Positions 51,185 to 60,285 of a stretch of 64,000 bases of DNA are shown in pieces. The notes beneath the pieces were generated by a model, which saw only the letters and a list, made by a program, of their open reading frames with translations, ran no database searches and was not told the DNA's origin. The stretch comes from Lacticaseibacillus absianus (GTDB lineage: Bacteria; Bacillota; Bacilli; Lactobacillales; Lactobacillaceae): positions 1 to 64,000 of the forward strand of contig NZ_JABEKX010000006.1 of assembly GCF_013407595.1 (NCBI RefSeq). Reading direction: 5' to 3'. The stretch's first letter is position 1; each line of letters starts with the position of its first letter. The translations under genes were made by a program, and so were the position numbers.

Positions 51185-54100
51185 TCATCGGCCCAGCCCG
51201 TGGCGTGTGCGCAGGTGACTCTCGCCGGTCCCGGTGGGGATCACCTGAAGCTGGTCGGGAATGCTCTCCCGCAGTTCGGTGACGTGGCTGATGATCCCGA
51301 TCATGCGGCTTTGGCCCTCCAGGCTCTCCAGCGCGTCCATCGCAGTGGCAAGACTGGTCGAATCGAGCGAGCCGAAGCCCTCATCGACGAACAGCGCATC
51401 GATCGAGACACCGCCGCTTTCCTGCTGGATCACCTCACCGAGTGCCAAAGCCAAGGCCAGTGCCGCGATGAAGCTTTCCCCACCGGATAGCGTGTGCACG
51501 GAACGCGCCGCACCGATCTGATCGTCGTAGATGTCGATCTCAAGGCCAGAGTCGTTGCGATGACTGCCCGGATCCTGATGTAAGGTAAAAATGTACCGCC
51601 CTGCGCTCAGCGTCTGGAGCCGTGTGTTGGCGACCGTCAGCACACGCTGCAGGTAGGCCCGTAGCACGTAACGCTCAAGTGACAGCTTCGCGTCATTATT
51701 CCCGTTGACCACTTCGAATAGGTCTGCCATCGCCGCAGCCTCGTCCATCGCCTGCTGGTTCTGCGCGTAGTCGGCCTCGATCGTCGCGACGAGCTGCCGG
51801 TTGGTCTCAGCTAGCTGGGTCGCAGCAGCCTGCTGGGCCTGCGCCGCAGCCAGCGTCGCAGCTGCCGCAGACTTAGCCGTCGCCAGTGCCGCGACGTCCG
51901 GCTCCGGCTGCGTACCGATCTGGGCGGTCGCGTGCGTCAACAGCGCGGTCTGACGCGTCCGCGCCGTCTGGGCCGCCTCGACTTGGGCCTGCAGCGCCGC
52001 GCGCTCAGTCAGACGGGCGCGCAACGCGTCGAACTGTGCGCGTGCATCCGCCCCGAACCGTGTCGTCAGGGCCGCCTCGAATGCCTGTTGGGCCTGCGCA
52101 TTGGCCGCCAGCGCGTCCGCCTGCTGTTGCCTCAACTCCGCTTGCGTCGTCGTCACACGAGTCAGCTCCGCCTGCGCCGTAGCCAGTGCCTCCTGGTTGG
52201 CCGCCTGTGCAGCCACATGGGCCGCCAGCGTCGCGGTCAATGTCGCCAGCGTCGCCTCTAGGTCGGCCAAGGCCGGTGCGTCGGCCGGTACAGCCGCTTC
52301 GGCCGCCGTCAGGGCCCCGCGGGCTTGCGCCAGCGCGACTGCGGCCTGCGTTGCCGCCGCAGTCGCCGCTTCCTGTTGGGTCGCTTGAGTCTGCTGCTGC
52401 GTCGTCAGGTCGGCCGCGGTCCGTGTCAGTGCCTCACGCTGGGCCACCTCGGTGTTGACCTGAGTCGTCAGCGTGGTCACCGTCGCTTGCAGTTGCGCAG
52501 CGACAGCCGGCACATCGCCGTCTGCCGCGCCCGTTAACTGTTGCGCTAGGGCTGCCGCGCCGGCGGCAGCCTCTTGGCGCTGCTGGTGTAGGCGCACGGC
52601 CTGGGCCTCAGCAGTCGCCAAGTCGACCTGCGCCGCCTGCCGCGCCGCATCAGCGGTCTCGACCTGCGCATCGGTCACGGTATCGTCCGCTTGCAGGGCC
52701 ACCACGGGATGCGGATGCGCTCGGCTACCGCACACCGGACACGGCTGACCCGGGGTCAGCTGGGCGGCCAAGCGCGCGATCTGCTGGGTCAGCTGGGCAT
52801 CGTGCAGTCGCGCATACGCCTGCTGAGCCGCTTCTGCTGCCTTCGTGGCGGATGCAACGACTTGAGTCGCCTCAGTGTGTGCCTGTGCAAGGTGCGCCTG
52901 CTCAGCCTGGCGTTGCTGCCACTGCTCAACGCGCGGCAGCGTGGCGGCCTGCTCAGTTCGCGCCTCAGTCAGCGCCGCCTGGTGATCAGGGACTGCTGCC
53001 AGTGCCGCAGCCGTTGTGGCCTGCTGATCAGCCAACGCGGCCGTGGCCACGGCTTGCTGGTCGACTGCTGCTTGGGCGCGCGTCTGTACGGCGCGCGCCC
53101 GGTCGACGGCCGCGCGCTGGGTGACCAGTGCCTCTAGCTGCGGGCGCAACGCTTCTAGGGCGTCTGCGCGCCGCTGCGTCGCCGCGATCTCGTCCGCCTG
53201 CGCCGCCAGTTCCTGTCGCGTCTGCTGCGCCGCAGCCAGCGCCTGTTCGGCGACTGGGCGCGCCTGCGCGAGTGCGGTCAAGCGCGCTGCCCGCTGGTCC
53301 AGGGCCGCTTGCGCACTGGCCAGTTGGGTCGCCTGGGCCTGATGCGCAGCCACCCACGTCAGTTGGTCCAACGTCTCGCGGGCCTGAGTTAGGGCCGGCG
53401 CCGCCTCATCCATCGCCGCCAGCTCGGCCTCAGCCGCCCGCCGGTCAGCATACGCCGCCTGCAGGGCCAAGCCAGCCGCTTCAGCCGTCACGGCAGCGTC
53501 GAAGTGTTGCTGCGCCTGGGCCTGGGCCGTCGTGCTCGTCGCCACCGCCTCGGCCAGCTCGTCGAGCCGTGCATGCATCACCTTGAGTTGATCGGGTAGC
53601 GGGGCGCCAGCCGCCGGGGCGGTCGCCCCAAAGGCGAACTGACTGGCTAGCGCCGCCAAGCGCGCTGTCTGCTCCTGAACGAACGCGGACTTCGCGCGCG
53701 CGGCCTGACGCAATCGCTGCTGCCAGGCCTCAAACAGCCCGGTACCAAACAAATGGCGCAAAAGCGCCTCCTTGTCGTCGCTCTTAGCGTCTAGGAACTG
53801 GCGAAACTTCCCTTGTGGCAACAGGATCATCTGGCGGAACTGATCCGCATCGAGGTGCAGTAGCGTCTCGATACGCGGTGCAACATCGCGGACCTTCGTC
53901 CATTCATGCAGCTCCACGCCGGCCTGGCGTTCCGTCAGGCTTAGACGCATCGGGGCATTGGTCAAACCAGCCCCACGCTTTTTGGCCAACAACTGATCGG
54001 GCTCCCGCCAGATCGTGTACTGCTTGCCCCCGTGGCTGAACGTCAGTGTGACTCGAGTCGGCGCATCGGGCGCTGCGAACGTCGCGCGCATCTCACGGCC

Positions 54101-54283
54101 ACTGCGGTCGTCGCCGGTGGTGGTACCGTACAGTGCAAAGACCAGCGCATCGAAGATCGTTGTCTTCCCGCTCCCCGTCTTGCCGCTGATCAGAAACAGC
54201 GGCGTGTGCGCGAACTCGCTGAAGTCGACGACCGCATCGCGGTACGGCCCGAAGTTACGCATCACTAAGCGTTCTAGCTGCAT
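51185..54283 (-). CDS. sbcC: Exonuclease SbcC (Rad50-like ATPase)
   Basis: Product of 1032 residues from ATG 54283, overlapping the sbcD stop by one base (TAATG). Walker A GKTGSGKTTIFDAL near residue 35, two very long Ala/Gln/Thr-rich coiled coils, a central zinc hook CPVCGSRAHPHP, then signature LSGGESFIAALALALALGE and Walker B IDALFVDEGFGSLD. With SbcD it cleaves DNA hairpins and blocked ends. The coil sequence is of low complexity, producing many spurious opposite-strand ORFs. Confidence 0.97.
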   Translation of the reverse strand: MQLERLVMRNFGPYRDAVVDFSEFAHTPLFLISGKTGSGKTTIFDALVFALYGTTTGDDRSGREMRATFAAPDAPTRVTLTFSHGGKQYTIWREPDQLLAKKRGAGLTNAPMRLSLTERQAGVELHEWTKVRDVAPRIETLLHLDADQFRQMILLPQGKFRQFLDAKSDDKEALLRHLFGTGLFEAWQQRLRQAARAKSAFVQEQTARLAALASQFAFGATAPAAGAPLPDQLKVMHARLDELAEAVATSTTAQAQAQQHFDAAVTAEAAGLALQAAYADRRAAEAELAAMDEAAPALTQARETLDQLTWVAAHQAQATQLASAQAALDQRAARLTALAQARPVAEQALAAAQQTRQELAAQADEIAATQRRADALEALRPQLEALVTQRAAVDRARAVQTRAQAAVDQQAVATAALADQQATTAAALAAVPDHQAALTEARTEQAATLPRVEQWQQRQAEQAHLAQAHTEATQVVASATKAAEAAQQAYARLHDAQLTQQIARLAAQLTPGQPCPVCGSRAHPHPVVALQADDTVTDAQVETADAARQAAQVDLATAEAQAVRLHQQRQEAAAGAAALAQQLTGAADGDVPAVAAQLQATVTTLTTQVNTEVAQREALTRTAADLTTQQQTQATQQEAATAAATQAAVALAQARGALTAAEAAVPADAPALADLEATLATLTATLAAHVAAQAANQEALATAQAELTRVTTTQAELRQQQADALAANAQAQQAFEAALTTRFGADARAQFDALRARLTERAALQAQVEAAQTARTRQTALLTHATAQIGTQPEPDVAALATAKSAAAATLAAAQAQQAAATQLAETNRQLVATIEADYAQNQQAMDEAAAMADLFEVVNGNNDAKLSLERYVLRAYLQRVLTVANTRLQTLSAGRYIFTLHQDPGSHRNDSGLEIDIYDDQIGAARSVHTLSGGESFIAALALALALGEVIQQESGGVSIDALFVDEGFGSLDSTSLATAMDALESLEGQSRMIGIISHVTELRESIPDQLQVIPTGTGESHLRTRHGLGR

Positions 54284-55398
54284 TACTCCGCCTCCTTCAC
54301 TTGGCTCAGGGCCGCTGCCGCCCATGCCTGCTGCGTCTCGCTCAGCGTCCGGCCGGTCACTTGCGCGTAAAAATCCGCCAGCATCGGCATCGGGGCGAGG
54401 TGCGTGTCGACCTGGTCCGCCGCGGTGTCCAAGGTGACGTGTGACTCGCGGTCGAGGCTGATCACCCGCGGAAAAACCTGACGCAGCGCTGCCATCACGT
54501 TGGGGATCACCGCCAGATCCGTCAGTGTGATCGCCGTGTACGCGTCACGGTCATACGCCGCATACTGCGCCGGGTCCGTCAGCGCCGCAAAGCTCGCCGT
54601 CAAGTGCTGCACCTCATGGCGCGGTGGCAGCGCAACGAATTTCCGCGTCATCGTCTCGGTGTCAAGGATGTACACGCCCTTCTCCTGCGCGACCTCCGAC
54701 GTCGAGAACTTCAGTAGCGACCCTGCGTACTGGATCGTGGCATCCCGAAGCGCGTGACGATTGTGCAGGTGCCCCAGTGCGACGTAGTCAAAGGCGCGCA
54801 AGTCGGCCACCGCCACCGCGTCGAGCCCCCCGACGTTGACCTGAGTCTCCGACGCCGAGCGTTGACTGTCCGCGGCGAAGAAATGGGCGACCAGCACATG
54901 CTTCTTGGCCGGATCGAACTGCGCCTGCATCGCGGCGCTGACCCGGTGCATCGCCAGATTGATGTTGGTCAGGCTGTCATCATCGAAATACTGACGCGCC
55001 GCCACTGGCTCAAAGTACGGCAGCAAAAAAAACTGCGTGTCGCCAAGCACCACCGGGGTGAATGCCTCTGCCAGTTGACAATTCAGGTAGAGTTGCGTCG
55101 CGCCGTACCACGCGCGCCCGGTGCTTAGCCGCACGGCCGAATCGTGGTTCCCGGCGATCACCAAGAGCGGATAGCCGAGCTCGCGGTTCAAGCGCGTCAG
55201 CTGTGCGTTGACCATTGCCACTGCGTCCTCGTTGGCCAGTGCCCGGTCGTACAGGTCCCCGGCGATGATGATCGCATCGACTGACTCGCGCTTGGCCACT
55301 GCCACCAGCTGCTCGAACACCGCTGCTTGATCTTCCTGCAGGTCGTACCCTGCCAGTTTTTTGCCGATGTGCCAATCGGCCGTATGCAATACCCGCAT
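54283..55398 (-). CDS. sbcD: Exonuclease SbcD (Mre11-like nuclease)
   Basis: Product of 371 residues. Calcineurin-type metal-binding motifs in order: TADWHIGK, IIAGDLYDR, VIAGNHDSAVR, VAHFFA, ALGHLHNRHAL. Nuclease partner of SbcC in repair of palindromes and double-strand ends. First gene of sbcDC. Confidence 0.97.
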   Translation of the reverse strand: MRVLHTADWHIGKKLAGYDLQEDQAAVFEQLVAVAKRESVDAIIIAGDLYDRALANEDAVAMVNAQLTRLNRELGYPLLVIAGNHDSAVRLSTGRAWYGATQLYLNCQLAEAFTPVVLGDTQFFLLPYFEPVAARQYFDDDSLTNINLAMHRVSAAMQAQFDPAKKHVLVAHFFAADSQRSASETQVNVGGLDAVAVADLRAFDYVALGHLHNRHALRDATIQYAGSLLKFSTSEVAQEKGVYILDTETMTRKFVALPPRHEVQHLTASFAALTDPAQYAAYDRDAYTAITLTDLAVIPNVMAALRQVFPRVISLDRESHVTLDTAADQVDTHLAPMPMLADFYAQVTGRTLSETQQAWAAAALSQVKEAE

Positions 55399-55537
55399 GT
55401 GTCCGCCTCCAATTCATCTTAGCTTTATCCAAACACACGTTCATCGTTCTGTCAACGCGCCGTCCTGGCAGGCGCACATGCCTTTGGCTGATCGTCGTCA
55501 GTCGAGTACAATAGAGACAAATACGGGAGGCAGACTG

Positions 55538-56152
55538 ATGAACACATTTATCTTCGATATCGACGGGACCCTGATCGACTCGGTCACGATGTACCTCGCC
55601 GGGCTGCAGCGCACGATGCGCCGGCACGGCCAAGACTACACGCAGGACCAACTGAGGTTCTCGAATGGCATTCCGTCCAGCGACACCATGACCCGCCTGG
55701 GCTTCACCGAAGACGCGGTCGACGCGGCGATCCGCGAGTGGACCGAGGACTCGTTGGCCTTTGCCGCCACCGTCGACTGGTTCCCCGGGATGCAAGACAC
55801 GCTGGCAAATCTGCGGGCAGGCGGTGCCAAGCTGGGGATCGTGACCTCCAAGAACGCGGATCAATACGCGCTAGACGTCACCCGCTTCGGCTTTGCCACC
55901 GCTGTCGACACCGCGGTGGTCGCCCACGACGCCCCGCGCAACAAGCCCTTCGGTGACCCGATCGAGTTGGCGATGACACGCTTGGGCAGCGACCCGCACC
56001 GGACCGTCTATGTCGGTGACACCCGGACCGACGCCCTGGCCGCACAAGCCGCTGGCGTCCCGTTCGCCCTGTGCACGTGGACCACCCCACACCTTGACGA
56101 ACCTGTCGCCTACCCACTTCAACGCCCAACAGACCTGCTGGCCCTGCTGTAG
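55538..56152 (+). CDS. HAD-family phosphatase (phosphoglycolate-phosphatase-like)
   Basis: Product of 204 residues from ATG 55538 behind GGGAGG. HAD motifs: I is FDIDGTLIDS, II is IVTSKNA (Ser/Thr and Lys), III/IV is VYVGDTRTDALAAQAAGV. A helical cap between motifs I and II marks subfamily IA, as in PpaX/Gph and beta-phosphoglucomutase. Substrate uncertain. A plausible promoter (TTGGCT, 17 bp, TACAAT near 55507) is upstream. Confidence 0.88.
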   Translation: MNTFIFDIDGTLIDSVTMYLAGLQRTMRRHGQDYTQDQLRFSNGIPSSDTMTRLGFTEDAVDAAIREWTEDSLAFAATVDWFPGMQDTLANLRAGGAKLGIVTSKNADQYALDVTRFGFATAVDTAVVAHDAPRNKPFGDPIELAMTRLGSDPHRTVYVGDTRTDALAAQAAGVPFALCTWTTPHLDEPVAYPLQRPTDLLALL

Positions 56153-56343
56153 GGGAAGCTGCAACGAGTCTCTGGGCGTGACATGACGCCTTGTGAACAG
56201 ACGACGCCGGAATGCGACAGGTCATAACCCAACACCCGCGCTGGTCCCAGTGACTCGATCAGTGGCCACCACGGGGCCGCACCAAACGCAAAGAGGCAGC
56301 CAGCGTATGCTGACTGTCTCTTCGTCGTGGTGATGCGTGGCGG

Positions 56344-56400
56344 GTGGTACTCCCCCGAATTGCCACCCTCCTGCTAGGATAGTGTACCACTTTGGGGAGT
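56344..56400. promoter_or_regulatory. Two overlapping, mutually exclusive hairpins between convergent genes
   Basis: GTGGTAC (56344-56350) can pair with GTACCAC (56384-56390). ACTCCCC (56349-56355) can pair with GGGGAGT (56394-56400). The 5' arms overlap, so only one can form (or a pseudoknot). Located just past the ABC-F stop; the remaining 56153-56343 shows no gene. Confidence 0.4.
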
Positions 56401-56414
56401 CAATATCTGTCTGG

Positions 56415-58037
56415 TCAGTAGATGTCGGCGACTTGCGCCTGGGCAACTTCGTGACTCATGAATTCATCGTAGGTGGTGTCCGCACGCTCGACGACCCCCT
56501 TCGGCCCCACCTCAACGATGTGGTTGGCGATCGTCTGGATGAACTGGTGGTCATGGCTGGTGAAGACCATGGAACCCTTGAAGTCGATCAGCGCATCGTT
56601 CAAAGCAGTGATGCTTTCAAGGTCCAAGTGGTTGGTCGGATCATCGAGCAACAGAACGTTGGCCTTGCTGAGCATCATCTTGGCGAGGTAGGAGCGCACT
56701 TTTTCGCCCCCAGACAGCACGTTGACCTTCTTCAACACCTCATCGCCGCGGAACAGCATCTGGCCAAGGAACCCGCGCAGGAAGGTGTTGTCGCTCTCTT
56801 CCTTGCTGGCGAACTGGCGCAGCCACTCCAGAATGTCGAGGCGCGCATCCGCAAACTCCGGCGTCAGGTCACGTGGCATGTAAGACTGACTCGTCGTCAC
56901 GCCCCAGGTCACGCTCCCACTATCAGGCGCCACCGCCCCAGCAATGATCTGCATCAGGAGGCTGGCCGTCACGTCCGAGCGGGAGATGATCGCCGTCTTA
57001 TCACCGGGCCGCAAGATGAATGAGACGTTATCGAGCACCTTTACCCCATCGATGGTCTTGGAGACGTTCTCGACCCGCAGCAAGTCGTTGCCGATCTCAC
57101 GCTCCGGCGTGAACTTGATGTACGGGTACTTACGCGAGGACGGCTTGATGTCGTCCAACGTGATCTTCTCGAGTTGCTTCTTACGGCTGGTCGCCTGCTT
57201 GGACTTGGACGCGTTGGCGGAGAACCGGGCGATGAAATCTTGCAGCTGCTTGATCTGTTCTTCCTTCTTCGCGTTCTGCTGACCGCGCAGCTCCTGAGCC
57301 AGCTTGGAGGACTCCAGCCAAAAATCATAGTTCCCAACGAACAGCTGGATCTTGCCGAAGTCAACGTCGCACATCATCGTGCAGACCGCGTTCAAAAAGT
57401 GTCGGTCATGGCTGACGACCAGTACAGTGTTCTCGTAGTCTGCGAGGAAGTCTTCCAGCCACGCGATCGTCTGCGGGTCGAGCCCGTTGGTCGGCTCATC
57501 CAGCAGCAGAACATCCGGCTTGCCGAACAGCGCCTGCGCCAAGAGTACCTTGACCTTCTCCCCTTCAGGCAGCTCACCCATCAACTTCTGATGCTCGTCT
57601 TCCGGAATGCCTAGAGACTGGAGCAGCTGGCTCGCGTCGCTCTCGGCGTTCCAGCCGTCCATCTCGGCGAACTCCCCTTCGAGTTCTGCGGCCCGCATCC
57701 CCTTGGCCTCATCGAAGTCCGGGTCGGCGTACAGCGCGTCTTTCTCCATCATCACATCGTACAGGCGCGTGTAGCCCTGCAGCACCGTGTTCATGACGGT
57801 CTGGTCGTCGAACGCGAAGTGATCCTGCTTCAGGCTACTCATGCGCTCGTGTGGGTCCATCTGCACGGTCCCGGTCGTCGGCGCGAGCTTACCTTCCAAG
57901 ATCTTCAGGAAGGTCGACTTCCCAGCACCGTTCGCGCCGATGATCCCATAGCAGTTCCCCGGCGTAAACTTCAGGTTGACTTCGTCGTAAAGCTTGCGGT
58001 CGGTGAAGACCATCGACACGTTATTCACAGTAAGCAA
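56415..58037 (-). CDS. ABC-F family ATPase (YkpA/YbiT-like)
   Basis: Product of 540 residues from TTG 58037 (MLTVNNVSMVFTDRKLYDEV), with AGGAGG 11 nt ahead. Two nucleotide-binding domains and no membrane helices: Walker A GANGAGKST, first signature degenerate (LPEGEKVKV), Walker B VLLLDEPTNGLD; second signature LSGGEKVRSYLAKM, VLLLDDPTNHLD. The inter-domain linker (QQNAKKEEQIKQLQDF...) is the P-site tRNA-interaction motif. Ribosome-associated translation factor; no antibiotic-resistance subtype is evident. Confidence 0.9.
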   Translation of the reverse strand: MLTVNNVSMVFTDRKLYDEVNLKFTPGNCYGIIGANGAGKSTFLKILEGKLAPTTGTVQMDPHERMSSLKQDHFAFDDQTVMNTVLQGYTRLYDVMMEKDALYADPDFDEAKGMRAAELEGEFAEMDGWNAESDASQLLQSLGIPEDEHQKLMGELPEGEKVKVLLAQALFGKPDVLLLDEPTNGLDPQTIAWLEDFLADYENTVLVVSHDRHFLNAVCTMMCDVDFGKIQLFVGNYDFWLESSKLAQELRGQQNAKKEEQIKQLQDFIARFSANASKSKQATSRKKQLEKITLDDIKPSSRKYPYIKFTPEREIGNDLLRVENVSKTIDGVKVLDNVSFILRPGDKTAIISRSDVTASLLMQIIAGAVAPDSGSVTWGVTTSQSYMPRDLTPEFADARLDILEWLRQFASKEESDNTFLRGFLGQMLFRGDEVLKKVNVLSGGEKVRSYLAKMMLSKANVLLLDDPTNHLDLESITALNDALIDFKGSMVFTSHDHQFIQTIANHIVEVGPKGVVERADTTYDEFMSHEVAQAQVADIY

Positions 58038-58148
58038 AGGTGTTAGTTCCTCCTCTAGGCGTATTGGCAACAATGTTATCAGATTTTGGCGTTCAGGGCA
58101 ATCCCCTCTATAGTAGAAAACAGTTCAGCCGGCGCTGCGTGACTGGCG

Positions 58149-58252
58149 TATAATGCAAGGAGGCACACGGCTGGCCGACGCCCCGATCACCACTAAATCT
58201 AGTGGCCGCCTTGCAATCTATCCACACAATCCACAACATCTTGTGGATAATC
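58149..58252 (+). promoter_or_regulatory. Promoter, structured leader and DnaA-box-like palindrome ahead of the phosphoesterase
   Basis: TATAAT (58149-58154) starts a leader in which TGCAAGG (58154-58160) can pair with CCTTGCA (58209-58215). Next come CTATCCACA (58218-58226), CAATCCACA (58227-58235) and TTATCCACA reversed (58242-58250), the last a perfect DnaA box. ATCCACAA/TTGTGGAT (58229-58248) also forms a palindrome with CATC loop. Confidence 0.45.
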
Positions 58253-58271
58253 CCACTGACGAGGTCTTCAT

Positions 58272-59618
58272 ATGAAACATCTGATCGCCATTCTCACCGC
58301 GCTGCTCGCACTCGTTGCCCTAGCCGGTGTGCTCACGCTGAGCGCCCCCCACCACCCGGCTCAGGCCCAGGAGCTGACGCCACGCACGACCACCAGCTTC
58401 TGGGTGCTCTCCGACACCCACTTCATCGCGCCAAGCCTGCACGATGGCAAGCAGGCCTTCAAGGGCATTGAACAGAGTACCGCCGGCAAGGACCTTGACT
58501 ACCAACCCGTCGCCTTGCGCGCCTTCGTTCACGATGCGCTAGCCGCTAAGCCCGCCGCGGTGATCATCACTGGCGACGTGACCTTCAACGGGGCCCTCGC
58601 CTCAGCCCAAAGCATCGCGAAGCGCCTGGCCCCGTTGCAAGCCGCGGGCATCCGCCTGCTCGTGATCCCCGGCAATCACGATATCTATGATGGGTGGGCC
58701 CGGGCCTACAAGGGCCCAGACCAGCTCAAGGTCGCGCAGATCGCCCCGAGCGACTGGCGCCGGCTCTTTAACGACGGCTACGCACACGCCCTGAGCGAAG
58801 ACAGCGATTCACTCAGCTACACCGTCGCGCTGAACGGTGATTACCAGCTGATCATGCTTGACAGCAACATCTACCCGATCCAGCCGGGCGCCACCAATCC
58901 CAACACCGGTGGTGAACTCAGCGAGACCACCTTGGCGTGGGTCCAACGGCAACTGGCCGCTGGGCAAAAGGCGGGGCGGACCAGCCTCGTGTTCATGCAC
59001 CATAACCTCTACGCGCACAACCGAGTCGTCCACAACGGCTATGTGCTGAACAATGCAGACGTACTCAAGCCGCTACTCGACCGCTACCACGTCCCAGTGC
59101 TATTCTCCGGTCACATCCACGCGCAAGACATCGCCAACGACCCAGATGGCCAGTGCGAGACCACCGAGATCGTCTCTGGCAGCTTCGCCGTCTCGCCTGG
59201 TAGCTACGGACGGGTCACGGTCACACCAGACAAGCTGACGTACACGATGGCCGAAAGCGACCTGACGCCGGTCCTGACCGCCAAGGAACGGCAGAACCCC
59301 GACCTCGTCCACTATCAGCGCTACCTCAAGTCCCTGTTCATCGGTAACGGCGAGCGGCTGGCCGTCGAGAACCTCTACGACCGCCCCGGGGTCTCAGACA
59401 AAGAACTCAAGGCCGGCGCCGAGTTCGTCGGCGAGTTGAACTGGCGCTTCTTCGCCGGTGCAGACTCCCCGACTGCCACCGAGCTCGCCAAGATGCGTGC
59501 TAGCCTCGGCTACCGCGTCGTTTGGCAGGTCCCGGCCCTGCGTCGCTACGTGCGCTCGACCATTCAAGATCACAACCTGAACGATCGCCACTTCACCCGC
59601 ACGATCCACCACGACTAA
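58272..59618 (+). CDS. Secreted metallophosphoesterase
   Basis: Product of 448 residues with an N-terminal signal peptide (hydrophobic core LIAILTALLALVALAGVLTL, then AQAQE cleavage region). Calcineurin-like motifs: VLSDTHF, ITGDVTFNG, IPGNHDIYDG, FMHHNLY and FSGHIHAQD. C-terminal region (residues 330-448) is unrecognised. Likely an extracellular phosphodiesterase or phosphatase acting on nucleotides or teichoic-acid phosphodiesters; substrate unknown. Confidence 0.88.
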   Translation: MKHLIAILTALLALVALAGVLTLSAPHHPAQAQELTPRTTTSFWVLSDTHFIAPSLHDGKQAFKGIEQSTAGKDLDYQPVALRAFVHDALAAKPAAVIITGDVTFNGALASAQSIAKRLAPLQAAGIRLLVIPGNHDIYDGWARAYKGPDQLKVAQIAPSDWRRLFNDGYAHALSEDSDSLSYTVALNGDYQLIMLDSNIYPIQPGATNPNTGGELSETTLAWVQRQLAAGQKAGRTSLVFMHHNLYAHNRVVHNGYVLNNADVLKPLLDRYHVPVLFSGHIHAQDIANDPDGQCETTEIVSGSFAVSPGSYGRVTVTPDKLTYTMAESDLTPVLTAKERQNPDLVHYQRYLKSLFIGNGERLAVENLYDRPGVSDKELKAGAEFVGELNWRFFAGADSPTATELAKMRASLGYRVVWQVPALRRYVRSTIQDHNLNDRHFTRTIHHD

Positions 59619-59662
59619 ATACAACGAAGGGGGGAGACGTCGTCTCCCCCCTTCGTTGTATT
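59618..59662. terminator. 22-bp perfect hairpin between convergent genes
   Basis: Arms 59618-59639 and 59641-59662 pair fully; the first bases include the phosphoesterase stop codon. Serves both the phosphoesterase and the PepSY lipoprotein gene. Confidence 0.8.
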
Positions 59663-59665
59663 CCG

Positions 59666-60235
59666 CTAATCATCCTCTTCGGACTTCAAGATCTCACCGC
59701 CGTACGCGTCGATGGTGACCTCGATCGTCTTCTTGCCGTTTTTGACCTTGACCTGCCAGACCGTGCTGCCGGAGTCTTCCTCCAGCGACCAGGCATAGGC
59801 GTCGCCGTTGCCGACCTGCTTTTCGGCCAGATCGGTCACTTCGGTCAGCGTGATCAGCCCGCTGCGCGTGATCCCATCAGCTGCCTTCTTCACGCCCTTG
59901 GCGTCTTCGGCGTCCAGCGCTTCTTCGCTCTGGTGGCGGACCTTACCCGTCTTGGCGTCCAGCAACAGCTCGTATTCCTTATCATCATCGACGCCTTCGA
60001 CTTTGTATTGGTACCCCTTGCCGAGTTTGGTCAAGTCGATGCCGGTCACCGCCGCCCCAGCGTGGGCATCGGTAAAGGTGGTCCAGGCTTTTTTGAGCGA
60101 GACCTTCACGTTTTGTTTCAGCGTCACCGTGCCAGTCTGCTGGACCGTCTGCTGCTGCGTCGGGCGCTCTTGCTTCGCGCAACCGGCCAAGCCGAGCGCG
60201 GTCGCAACCGCCAGGATAAGCACCACTTTTTTCAT
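59666..60235 (-). CDS. PepSY-domain lipoprotein
   Basis: Product of 189 residues from ATG 60235 behind GAGGAGG. Signal peptide with lipobox LGLAGC. Two PepSY-like repeats: GYQYKVEGVDDDKEYELLLDAKTGKV and STVWQVKVKNGKKTIEVTIDAYGGEIL. PepSY proteins are thought to modulate peptidases or metal handling at the cell surface. Last gene on the left of the ABC exporter genes, but transcribed separately (50-nt gap, own ribosome-binding site). Confidence 0.85.
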   Translation of the reverse strand: MKKVVLILAVATALGLAGCAKQERPTQQQTVQQTGTVTLKQNVKVSLKKAWTTFTDAHAGAAVTGIDLTKLGKGYQYKVEGVDDDKEYELLLDAKTGKVRHQSEEALDAEDAKGVKKAADGITRSGLITLTEVTDLAEKQVGNGDAYAWSLEEDSGSTVWQVKVKNGKKTIEVTIDAYGGEILKSEEDD

Positions 60236-60285
60236 CGTCCAAGTCCTCCTCGGGTGTGATCTTATACCCCAAGTGTACCAGAGAA

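Noticed and set aside
51200-53600. Many open frames opposite sbcC
   Set aside because: They are produced by the GC-rich, repetitive coiled-coil coding of sbcC, have no ribosome-binding sites and no recognisable domains.
58209-58252. Replication origin
   Set aside because: Only three DnaA-like boxes, no AT-rich unwinding element, and no dnaA/dnaN neighbourhood.
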